NCBI GenBank assembly: GCA_963693085.1
Contig: OY856410.1
Span: 1,392,468,863-1,392,532,862, forward strand
DNA length: 64,000 bases
Direction: 5' to 3'
Source of the DNA: Alisma plantago-aquatica
Taxonomy: Eukaryota > Streptophyta > Magnoliopsida > Alismatales > Alismataceae
Shown: positions 54,625-64,000 of the stretch, in pieces
How the letters are laid out: each line of letters begins with the position of its first letter
Position numbering within the stretch: position 1 is the stretch's first letter
Notes under the pieces: generated by a model
What the model was told of the DNA's origin: nothing
Databases searched by the model: none
Seen by the model: only the letters and a program-made list of their open reading frames with translations
Position numbers and translations under genes: made by a program

Positions 54625-57050
54625 TTAGCCGACGAGCGCACCTTCGTCAGATAGAAGCTCCCACACATATTCTCCTCTTTTTCTATGGTAATCGATGTGA
54701 TGGAGCTGGTCAGACGTCTCTTTATTCTCTATCCATTCCAGGACGTGGATGCCGTAGTCGTTGGATAATGGAATCTGTTGTGGGCTGCGGTGGCAGAACT
54801 GAAGCTTGTGCCATTTGTTTGCTTGTGTGTCCAAGAATGGTTGTATCATCTTTGTCACCCCGTCGTAGTATTTCCAGTTAAGCGTTCAACGGATGACAAC
54901 GGTTCTGATGTACACGACACTGGATGGTTCTTGTTGCCGTCTGAGCTGTTGCAAAAGATTCCTGCTCGTTGCCGAGTGTACACCGTCAGGAGCGTCCAGT
55001 GGTGATAATGAAGAATTAGCAGAAAGATTTGGCTAGGGACTCCGCTTTCCAACTCTTCCAGAAAAAGCTTCTGTGCTCCTGTTTCTTCGGCTAGGCAAAC
55101 GTCGTTAAACAGCATAGGATGGGCTATATATGCGTGGTCGAACTTTGGTTGTAATATTTGGACGCAAGCGGTTAATACCGATACCAACAAACATCCTCCT
55201 TCTTTAACCACGTCCCTTAGCTCATCAATTGGGATTACGACATTGCTCGCCTTGTAAATGACATCCCTCGGGGTAGCATCTTCTAACTTCAGAAGGATTA
55301 CATCTACCTGCTCCTGCGTGAGCGTAGCACACGAGAAACGTTCGAAGTTTTTGATCATCCCTTCTGTGGCTTTAGGCGAAGCAGTTTCTTCCATCCCATG
55401 CACTTTCTTAAGGACCATCAGCTCCTTGCCTGCCCCATGTTTGACGGTCGCCACTTCTTCTTCTTTTTCTGAGGGGCTGCTGGACTGAGAAGAGTCTTCA
55501 TCTAGGTCACTGTCCAGCAGCTGTTCCGGTACCCCTGCGTCCCGGAAATAGTGCTTGTCCTTGATCAGCAACATGGCGTAGGTGCCCCTGCGTTGATAGA
55601 AACAATGGCCCCTAAGGGCCCTCAAGTTGCCAAATGTACTGAGCACCTCAATGGCACTTAAGACGACTAAGGCGATGTTTCCGCTTCCCTCTTCAGCCTG
55701 GACGGGGAAGTTGCAAATAGAAAAGAAGTTCCAAACACCGCCGTGGCGTTTGGCTCCTCGCTTGATAACTCTTTGAAGACGCACCGGTAGAAGCCTCATG
55801 TTTTTGTCTTCCGGGCGGCTGAAGGCAATCCCGGAGTGCGGCACCTCGTTGTGGCTGCAGTTCAGGAGCCGGACTTCGTGGTTCCTTAGGTCTGCTGGTG
55901 GGGCTGCACCTTTAGCTACAGCTTCAATCTCGGCTGTAGTGAACACCAACTTGTCTACGTCGTAGTTGGTGCAGCGAGGGAGCGCGAGGAGTGTATTTAT
56001 CCTTGCGAACTTATAGAAATAGTCTCCCCCCTCCTTCCTAATGATGCTGGTCCTCATTAGGTACTTGGTGTCAAACACCTCATCGCCTTGCGTCCTTGAA
56101 AGGCTACGCGGCTCCTTTGGGTACCTGAGTCCTACTGCGATTAGGTTGACGATGCCACCCATGCAGTATTCTTTGGTAGCTTCCTTCATCGGATGTAGTC
56201 TGTTCAGCAAAAATCGTCCGAGGTTGATCACTCGACCCTCCATTATGTGCCACATGACCTGGAGCTCTTCCGTGTATATGTTGCTGGATTCATTCTTGCT
56301 GAACAGGAGGCATGCCACCAGTTTGTGTACTATCCTCCAGAAACACGAGTGCATAGCAGTTACCTTCTTTCCCGGCTTGAACAAATATTCGCCGGTTAAC
56401 TTGTTCCAGAGCTTCACGGGATCGAACCCGTCTCCTTCGGTGATTCTCTCACCGTTGTCCATCAGATTCCTCTCCTCCTCGCTTGAAGAGAAGATCCGGT
56501 TCAGGAACTTTTTAGAGATTGTGCACTCCGAGTTGTAGAGTCGGGCTTGGAGTCTGTCTGGCCCTCCGAATTCTTTTCTCTCCGCCGGTGAATTTCTCAC
56601 CCGGTGGAGGGAAGACATGAACTCCATTGTCAGCCTAGTGTACGAGGAAGACCTGCTGAAGCAGATTTTCTTCAGTCTCGCCACGGCGAGGACGACCTTC
56701 AGGCTCTTCTCGATTCCCAGATCAGCAAATGAGGCTTCGTAGCAGAACCTACTGGGGCGGTAGATTTTGGGCACCAGCTCAGCGTACCGGCGAGTATGCT
56801 CGTCATTCCTTGGCTCGAAACTCACCGCCTAGGCTTCCGGGATCGCTGCTACTGCTGGGGGCGTTGGAGTTAAAATTCGAGTTGGAGTTGCCGCTTCTCC
56901 AACCCTGGCCCTCTTTTCTGTTGTAGAGGCCTCGACTGGTCTTGGGTTCGGGCGCTTCCGCCCGGCGTTGGAGGGTTCAGCCGCAGTCTCGGGGTGGATC
57001 CTCCTACCCTGAGAGTCAACGGGGACAACAGTCATCTTGGTGCGGGCCAT
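54625..57050 (-). pseudogene. ATHILA-type ORF with C-terminal Ulp1-like protease domain
   Basis: ATG at 57050 (MARTKMTVVPVDSQGRR), a basic, Pro/Thr-rich head with an RKRPNPRP run, then one in-frame TAG (56829-56831). The long block to 54855 opens with VSFEPRNDEHTRRYAELV and YTRLTMEFMSSLHRV, typical of the ATHILA ORF1 family (PF03078, from memory). The last 180 residues look like a C48 protease: PSQIFLLILHYHHWTLLTVY carries the His at about residue 609 of the block. After a frameshift near 54860-54900 the text resumes with QPFLDTQANKWHK, then PLSNDYGIHVLEWIE. The family expects DCG at that last site; here the codon is TAC (54754-54756). A Ulp1-like fold with a lost nucleophile is therefore likely. 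Function in the element is unknown. Confidence 0.65.
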
Positions 57051-57159
57051 CTCTGTAGGACAACAAAAGAAATACTTTGATTAAATATGTTGGCCTTTGA
57101 AAGAAGTATATAATAAAGAATAAATCTGAGGCCCGGTGTTTTTCTATACAAAGATTGCC

Positions 57160-57890
57160 TGGCCCCCCCTCCCCTCAGTATCGGGCGACACACAAGGTTC
57201 TGAGGCGAAGTCATGTGGCCGATACTAGGGACGAGTATCGCCTGATACGACAAGGAGATAGGGCGACAAACGTGCGGCCATGTAGGGCGATAAAATATGC
57301 CCGATACGGCTCGTATAAAAGGAAGCAGCGTGTCGCCCGACACAAAACCTTCAGGACGATACAAAAAAAATGGACGACACTACTATCGCCTGACATGGCA
57401 TATCGGGAAATAGTTACTAAAAGATACGTTGCGCGATATGCATGTCAGGCGATATGAAACCGTTCAGTTAACAAGGCCGATAATATATACATGTTAACAG
57501 AGAACGCGTCGGGCAGCATAGACTGCCGTGCGATAGATCTACCAGGCGATAGGTCTGTCAGGCTGTACCTCACAGAGTTCGGGACTTCCACACGTTACGA
57601 AGGCAAGGGAGTGTCGCGCGACACGGGAGCAAAAAGCACCAAGTCCTTTGCACGATATGGGAGTACGAACACAGTAATTCAGGTAGCCCGACACGGTAAA
57701 ACTTGTTTGTATATATATAGCAAACTCAAACTCAGTTTTTTTCCATACGGTGAAAACACGACAAGCAATCCCGGGCATGCAATGGCCGATAGGGCAATTC
57801 ATTCCCGAGACGGGCAGTCCATCCGTCGGCCTAAGGGTGATCAGTCCTTTGGCACGATCATCACAGGATCATGCCGTCTAGGAGCGTCTT
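57160..57890 (-). promoter_or_regulatory. Internal promoter region of G with dense GTCGGGC/GCGATA motifs
   Basis: CTATATATAT on the - strand (57711-57720) lies about 660 bp upstream of the ATG at 57050. Around it are at least fifteen motif copies: GTATCGGGCGACAC (about 57179), GGCCGATACTAGG, GTATCGCCTGATACG, TGCCCGATACGG, GTGTCGCCCGACAC (about 57330), the perfect palindrome GTGTCGCGCGACAC (about 57612), AGCCCGACACGG and GGCCGATAGGGC. The same motif family fills the LTR of G. There is no ORF with coding character here. Confidence 0.55.
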
Positions 57891-58342
57891 TTGTCATGGC
57901 TTTAGCGATGCCCGAAACACTATTTGCATGATGTTGCGCATATCCTGCCGGAAGGGTTGCTTTCCATTATGACCTTCGGAGAAAAAGCTAGAAGAAAGAA
58001 AAAGGGAAACTTGAAAATGAAAAGGAGTAACAAAAGCAATTGAGGAGTAAAACATCATTGGCCCGAAACTAAGGTCCCGGCCTCAGCTAGCATTACCCAT
58101 CCCATCCTATAGAATACTTCGGTGACCCACAAAACAGAGTCAGCGCATGTGGCGCATGCACTGACTCAGGCCTTATTACATCCCAAAATGTTTGTAATGT
58201 TTTTCTTGCAGGAAAGTAAAAACGTCCTATTCTAGGAATCAAAAAGACAACTCAGGTTGCCTCCCGAGAAGCGCTGCGTTTCTCGTCTTCAGCTGGACGC
58301 TCAAAGTTTCTTCTTCTTGCATCTCCATCCCTGCTTCTGCGG
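57891..58342. other. Region between internal promoter and gag, where pol is missing
   Basis: Only about 450 bp of non-coding sequence follow the gag stop, so protease, RT and integrase (some 4 kb) are absent. No junction signature was seen. Confidence 0.6.
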
Positions 58343-59961
58343 TCATTGTCCTGTTCTTTTTGCCGGTTCGGTATTGGACGGAATCCTTCCCGATGGGTTC
58401 TTCACAATTTCAGCCAATTGAGCTAGTTGCTGGTCGATCTGGCGTTGGTGCGTCTGCATGTCCGCCAGTTGTACCTGCAATGAGTTCAAGACACCGGAAT
58501 TTGATAACGCACTCTGTGCCAGTTGATTGTTGATTGTATCTTGCTTCTTAACAAGATCAAATAACTGGCCAATCACGTCTGCCTGGCCCGTGCCCTTGCT
58601 TTGTTCTTGGTTAGGCCCTTGATACTTCCCCTGTGCTTGGAAGTTCCCTTTGTTTGATGGGAAATGAGTGTTTTTGGGGTATTGGCTTGGTCCTCCCCTT
58701 TGCTCAAAAGCCTGAGGTTGCTTGGAGGTGCTTTGCAACTGATGCAAATTTTCAGCTGCATCCTTATTGCCATAGCTGAAACCAGGATGGTCCGGCCTTT
58801 TGAAATTCACAAAAGCCACCTTCTCAGTTTCCTCATCATCAGATTCAGTATCGCTTGATGTGTCTGGTTGGGTGTAGATGCAATTGTATACCCCGTGTCC
58901 ACCTTCTCCACATGTTACACATTTAATTACCTTTTCGACCTGTTTCTTACCCTTTCGGTCAGATTCCTTCAGCTGCTTTACATCTGTAGCTATCCTTTGG
59001 ATCTGAGAAGTGATTGTCTCCAGCGCCTTGGATTCAAAAGAAGGTCCCTCACTAACCTTCTTAGCTTGGCCCCAGTCAGATCTGTCATAGTCAATGCCGG
59101 CTTGTAGCTCAGCCATGTTCTTGATGATCTTCTCGGACCTGCTCGGCTTCTTCCCCAGGAAGTCACTTTCGGCTGCTGCGTTCAATGAAACCCTTTCTTC
59201 GGGAGTTAGGCCATTATAGAAGGTAGTGATCAAGAACCCTTTCTTGTAGTTGTGGTGAGGGCAGTCCCTCTGATATTCTTGATACCGCTCCCAGGCATCA
59301 TGGAGATTCTCATTAGGCTTTTGCATAAACGAAGTTATCCTTTGTCTGTTTGTCACTGTCTTCTCAGTTGGGTAGAACTTATTTATGAATGCGTCCGCCA
59401 ATGCCCCCCATCCGTTCAAAGACTGGTGGGGTAACCCAAGGTACCAGGACAGGGCCTTATCTTCTAGGGAGAAGATGAAGCCTTTGCAATAGATCACCTC
59501 ATGGGGACCCCCCGCATCTTGATAGTATCACAGATGTTCTTAAAAGCATCCAAGTGGTGATAGGGATTGTCATTCTTAGAACTCCCTCTAAAGCTTTTGT
59601 TCTGAATCATAGAGATAACAGACGGCTTGAGTTCGAAGTTTGCGGCGTTGAATCGCGGAATGACGACAGGGCATCTGGAATTGTTTGCCTTAGTGGAGGC
59701 TAGCTCCCTTAAAGTCTTTTCTTCTTCGTCTGAATCGTCGCTGTTGCTGCCTCCCTGTTGTTCTTGGTTCTGGTGTCGCCTGTGTCGATGATGGTGATGA
59801 CGCCTGACATGGGGGTGGCCTTCCTCAGAGTGCTCTGATTCCTGATCTTCCTACTGATCATTTCCGTCGTAGCGATCGTTGCCACTCGGCGGAGGTGATT
59901 CATCCCTAGGCCTTCCCGGTTGTCCCCCTTCAACTTGTTGCGGGTTGACACATGGAGGCAT
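58343..59961 (-). pseudogene. Athila-like gag of element G
   Basis: ATG at 59961 (MPPCVNPQQVEGG), about 260 bp inside the primer site. Motifs in order: VIPRFNAANFELKPSVISMI (about 59630-59690), FSLEDKALSWYLGLP, WGALADAFINKFYPT, ENLHDAWERYQEYQRDCPHH, LITTFYNGLTPEER, zinc knuckle CVTCGEGGHGVYNC (about 58875-58920), and a Gln-rich tail with a coiled-coil-like end. Two defects: TAG at 59851-59853 and a one-base shift in a run of six C (59508-59513, + strand). The block 58343-59497 is otherwise open for 384 codons. It would form the particle and bind RNA; with two defects it may be a recent loss. Confidence 0.85.
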
Positions 59962-60221
59962 GATGTCGATGACTGTGCTCGGTTGATCAGTTGAATGGTG
60001 TCGGATCTCAGTGGTACAAGGATCTTTCTTTCAGGGTTCCTGAAAGAAAGGCACGAAAAATCAAGTCAGAAAATTGAATTATTTAGTCTAGGCTAAGAAT
60101 AAATAGCATTAAAAGGAAAGAAAATAAAAGAAAAAGGGTGTTGTCAAACTTGTTTCTAAGCTTGAGGCACGGGAGTGTAGGTAGTAGATTCAGATTCGTC
60201 TACAGTACCGTTTTTGCCTTG

Positions 60222-60239
60222 TCCCCGGCAACGGCGCCA
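60222..60239 (-). other. Primer-binding site of element G (Asp-tRNA type)
   Basis: TGGCGCCGTTGCCGGGGA on the - strand, 6 bp inside the 5' LTR. This is the well-known Athila-type primer site. Confidence 0.92.
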
Positions 60240-60245
60240 AAAAGT

Positions 60246-62066
60246 TGACCGGCCTAAATCGCGCGTCCTAAATTTGGAGGCGGATTTGAGGTAGTCTAGC
60301 TTTTACATTTATAAACCCGAATCCTTCTAGGCCCCCACAACTTTGTTTACGGGGTCGAACACAGGGACAAGGGGGGTAGTGTTGAGAACCCAGAATCGAC
60401 ACGCTACACTCCAGCAGGTAAAAAGATATTATAAATTCCCCAGAAGGGAAGCGTAAAGATGTCACAAACAAAACAAGAAAACTATATCCAAGTGGAGTTA
60501 CTAGAAAGATTTTAAGGTTTTAAGCATTTAGCAGTTTTTAGGGGTTTTCATGCAACAGAAACCGAAAGATAACACTAGAGCTAGAGCAAGGTACGAAGGA
60601 TAAAACTACTGCAAAACAAGCGGCACCAGTAACACCCTGCACCCCTCCTCTCAGAGCGGGCACCTCTAACCAAGCCTCGGCGCCCCTCTCGAGGTTGCTG
60701 GGCTCAAAGTTAGAATGGAATGCTACTGAAACAACTCCGTTCCAGGCACTCTCGTACTCCAGAATCGGACCAAACACTAGAGCCACAACACAACTCTTGA
60801 AGTTGTTGCGACGGGAAAACACGATTCGGTAGCTAAGCGAAACGCGATCCAAAACATGCAAGCTAGACTTCGGATATCAAACATAGCAGTCATCCAACAT
60901 ATTGCACCAAGCATAGAGCAGCAAGTAATTAAGCATTTCCATTTCTATAAACACTAAAGGTCTTAATTACAATGCAAAAGTAAAGAAATTTAAATAACAG
61001 AATTAAAGATATGTGTCGCCTTCTAGATGAAGAAGGACGACATGCTGCAGTAACCATCCCACCCGATATCAGACAGGGGCCTAGCCCGATAAAGCCATGT
61101 CGGGCGGCACACTCTCTCAAACGGTACACCGCGATGGGAGACTGCATCGCTCAAGGACCTGGCCGATACGCTCAAGTCGGGCGGTACACCCTCTCGGGCG
61201 ACATGCCTGACTGGCGGAGCGTATCAGGTTCGTTATCGTGTCGGGCATGGAGCTGCGTATCCTATTGTCGGGCACTGGTGTCAGGCACTCGTGTCGCGTA
61301 TCTACATCGGCCGATATCGGCTCCCAGTGTCGCCTGGTACAGTCCTAGGTGAACCAGTCCCCTCCCTCTCGGGATGAGGAAGAGATCACCTAGTGTCGCC
61401 CGGTACGAACATTGGAGCACGATACGCCTGCTCTCGCAGTCTCCTCTGAAGATCACTCGACTATCCAAAACCTGAAGTGACCAAGCTTGTCCGAACTGTC
61501 TAAACTATCTTTTCGGCTCCCTATAGCTGTTATTTATAGGCAGCTGGTCGTGAGAAGATATGGTGCTCGAAGTGCCACATGTCCTCCTTTCCGCCGTTCA
61601 GTTGGCGGTCGGCTGATGCGGGTATCGCCCGGTACAAGGAGGTCGGCTGTCGGGCGTCGTGGCGAGAGGCGCCTGCCGGTGGGTGGCCGATATCGCTCGA
61701 CACATGGAGTAGTTGCGGTGTGCTCGGCTCCCTGTCGGGTAAAGAGGCGTGTCGTCCATCGGTACCTTCTTGCACGGCATCCTTGCGTCGCGCTTCGTCG
61801 TATCGCGCAGCCCTGCCGGGCAGTGTGCGAATCGGGCGTCAGGGGGGCCGAAATAGACTTGGACTTATTTGTGGGTCGGAACGGCCTTATTGGTGCTAAA
61901 TGGGCCAAAATGGGAGGAAAATCTGCAAAAGATAGAAATATTGGACTGAGAGCATTGCTTGACTAATTATTGCAAAAAATGCATATAAAAGAGAGGAAGA
62001 TGTCAGAAAAGGGCAGTTTTGATAACAGAAAAACAGTCTAAAACATCACAAAAATTGGTGTTATCA
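60246..62066 (-). repeat. 5' LTR of element G (1821 bp)
   Basis: Partner of 51727-53566. TATA on the - strand at 61530-61540. Ends GTGTTATCA at 62066, followed by ACACC. Confidence 0.93.
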
Positions 62067-62161
62067 ACACCTCAGTCTTTCGGACAATCCTCTAATAACT
62101 CCCTTGGTTCTATGGAATTTGTAAAATTTAATAATTATTAAAGATTAAATGAGGAACCTAT

Positions 62162-62173
62162 GCTCTGATACCA
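62162..62173 (-). other. Primer-binding site of element F (initiator-Met tRNA)
   Basis: TGGTATCAGAGC on the - strand, 2 bp inside the LTR that starts at 62176. The leader 62072-62161 has no ORF. Confidence 0.92.
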
Positions 62174-62175
62174 AT

Positions 62176-64000
62176 TGTAATGACCCCGCCTCCCGGTAAC
62201 CCCCAATTAAGGGAGACCCGAAGGTCAGAGCCATTATTCAATTAACAGGATCTAAGGTTCAACAAATAATCAATAATAATTATGATATTCTACTAACTAA
62301 CTAGAATTTGGTATAAAATTAACACTTTGCATACCTTTGAAAACTTTGGCAATCTATCTGTCCAGAGCTTGAATTATTCTATCCAATTCTCCTTGCACTT
62401 TATTTCTCATTTCCACAATGTGTCACTTTATTGTTTGTTCTTTCAATTGTTGTTCCTAAAATGCCAACAAACAAAAAGTCGATCCGTATATCGAAATATA
62501 CTGGTATGTGGGAACAACCAAAATCTTGCAAATATGGCTAACAATTTAATAATCACAATCAAATTATTTAACAAGCCACTTTACATTTTCAATGTGTCAT
62601 TCTCCACCACTTTTGCCCTAACCCTGGCATACCCCTCTAGGGTTTCTCTTTTGCCATTCACTTAAGGCCACCTTCTCAATCCCGAGCTTGGTGCCTGGGA
62701 GTCACCTCTCACGGTGCTCCATAGTCATGCATCATAGACCACCTTCTCATTCCCGATCTTGGTGTCTGGGGTCACCTCTCATGGTTCCCATTGGTCTACC
62801 CTCCTGGGCCTGACCTTCATGGCATCTTCCATCAGGGTGGCATGTAGGTGCGAGAATTTACATGTATATATAACTGTGATAGCCATAGTGACTTTATAAT
62901 TGCGTATGAACATCCAAACTGTTTAGATTGCATTCAATGCGAGGAAACATTTGGGAAACCCTCGGGAAGCTAATGCGATTAATCATACTTAACGACATAC
63001 CTGATCTGATGATTTGAACAGAAATATCCATGCAAATAAGAATCCAAGCAAGCAAGCATTTTCAACAAGATCCTGAAATAATCACGTAATTCCCTTTTTA
63101 TTATTCATGTCATCAAGATCCATTAAACCTAGCTCGCTTCTTAGGGTTTCTAATTCACTTTTAGGGTCTCTATTGCAATTAGGGTTTCCTTTCATCTTTC
63201 ACTATTTTAAACCCTAATTATTCACAAAAGATATTAAGGTTATCCCTTAACAACATTTAACCTTATTTTCGAATTAAAGGCATCATTATCCATCAATTAA
63301 ACCCATTAAACTTATTTTACATTAAAACTGTCATTTTTATCCTTTTAATCCATGACAAGATCATTATGCTTATTTATCATCAATTTGTAATTCATTATGC
63401 TCTAATACTCATATGAACGTTATTTATCATTAATTCTACCTTGATTCATGAGAAAACCCTAATTACTACCTTTAGGGTATTTATCCACAAATTAGGAACT
63501 TTAATGTTTGAAATAGCTTATAACCATGAAAACTTAGTTCTATTAATGAAATCGAATAATTAAAGCCATTAGTAGTCCTAATTACCAACATTAGGGTTTC
63601 AAGGCCCATTAAAGCCTATTTATACACATAAACTCTAAATTAATTAATTATATGCAAAGTTCATCCCTTTTGTTCCTAATGTTCCTTTTTATCATTAACA
63701 GGCTAGTTATTAACTTTAACCATCAATTAAACCCTACTAATCATATTAATCATATCAAAATAGGGTTTCTTAATCATCATTACATTAAAGTTAATAACTT
63801 CTATTACTTTTCGAATTGGAATCAGAATCAGGCTTCAGCTATATTTTTAATGGATTCCTCGTATGTTTCTGAGCAAGTTTCATATTTTGCATGTTCCCAT
63901 CAGAGCTACCAATATTTAGATACAATTTTTGCAATAAAACACATACTTTGGCCAATAGCAAGCTGCCACATGACTCCTTTCATGCAACGTACTCGTACAC
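62176..64000 (-). repeat. 5' LTR of element F, cut by window end
   Basis: Same sequence as 44179-46005 with scattered substitutions and small indels. The telo-box cluster is conserved. The remaining 1.5 kb or so lies beyond the window. Confidence 0.92.

Larger units (their letters stand above)
51727..62066 (-). mobile_element. Element G: complete Athila-like retrotransposon lacking pol
   Basis: Flanked by ACACC on both sides (51722-51726, 62067-62071). LTRs are 51727-53566 and 60246-62066; the primer-binding site matches the Asp-tRNA type used by Athila. On the - strand: 5' LTR, primer site, gag, a GC-rich motif region with TATA box, an ATHILA-type ORF with protease-like end, purine tract, 3' LTR. 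No RT, RNase H or integrase was found, so it depends on a helper. The two LTRs are very similar, which suggests insertion later than F. Confidence 0.92.
44179..64000 (-). mobile_element. Element F: Ty3/gypsy retrotransposon with 3.3-kb LTRs, runs off the window
   Basis: The left (3') LTR is 44179-47474; the right (5') LTR begins at 62176 and is cut by the window end. The primer-binding site at 62162-62173 and purine tract at 47475 set the - orientation. Internal sequence outside element G is 47475-51726 and 62067-62175. Pol traces are gypsy-like but heavily decayed. Element G is nested just inside the 5' leader. The left end interrupts the MYB-like exon. Confidence 0.85.

Noticed and set aside
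1..64000. tRNA, rRNA or other structured RNA genes
   Set aside because: Only primer-binding sites complementary to tRNA 3' ends were seen; no cloverleaf or rRNA sequence was recognised by eye.

Overview
This window looks like repeat-dense, gene-poor nuclear DNA of a flowering plant. It contains almost nothing but transposable elements of plant type: Ty1/copia, Ty3/gypsy of the Tekay/Del and Athila kinds, a CACTA (En/Spm) transposon and an L1-type LINE with RNase H. Several LTR elements use a primer-binding site matching initiator-Met tRNA (TGGTATCAGAG). The species cannot be told from the sequence. Most coding regions are broken. The only candidate host exon is a short MYB/SANT-like piece at 44064-44180.

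Layout. (A) 1-4689, + strand: the 3' part of a non-autonomous LTR element with a degraded 'plant transposon protein' ORF (834-2553) and a 3' LTR at 3222-4689. (B) 4739-25966, - strand: a complete LTR element with 5-bp target duplication AAAGT. It has a SIRE-like gag, no visible pol, and a near-intact 'plant transposon protein' ORF (6636-7961) behind its own TATA box. A 5'-truncated LINE (9611-11791, 13-bp duplication) sits inside B. (C) 14306-25590, - strand: a complete Tekay-like gypsy element inserted in the 5' LTR of B (duplication GTCTC/GTCTT). (D) Copia remnants: a 3' end and LTR (4690-4738 plus 25972-27243) into which B inserted, then a second copia body (27875-30825) lacking nearly all of RT and RNase H. 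(E) 33180-43571, - strand: a decayed CACTA element with an exon chain encoding a TNPA-like protein plus Ulp1-like protease, a TNPD-like transposase missing its catalytic core, and a long hairpin/palindrome array reaching a CACTA terminus at 43571. A third copy of the 'plant transposon protein' gene (40404-41756) lies inside that array. (F) 44179 to beyond 64000, - strand: a gypsy element with 3.3-kb LTRs and badly decayed pol. (G) 51727-62066, - strand: a complete Athila-like element (duplication ACACC) nested in F. It has gag, no pol, and a long ATHILA-type ORF ending in a protease-like domain.

The most notable pattern is regulatory. The inverted motif TCGGTCGA / TCGACCGA clusters just upstream of TATA boxes in the LTRs of A and B, in the internal promoter of B, in the array-embedded copy, and throughout the CACTA array. 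These include elements of unrelated classes. Element G shows a parallel arrangement with a different motif (GTCGGGC / GCCCGAT): it is dense in the LTR and around an internal TATA box in front of the extra ORF. An extra ORF with its own promoter, sharing a palindromic motif with the LTR, therefore appears twice. That the ORF products or host factors bind these motifs is inference.
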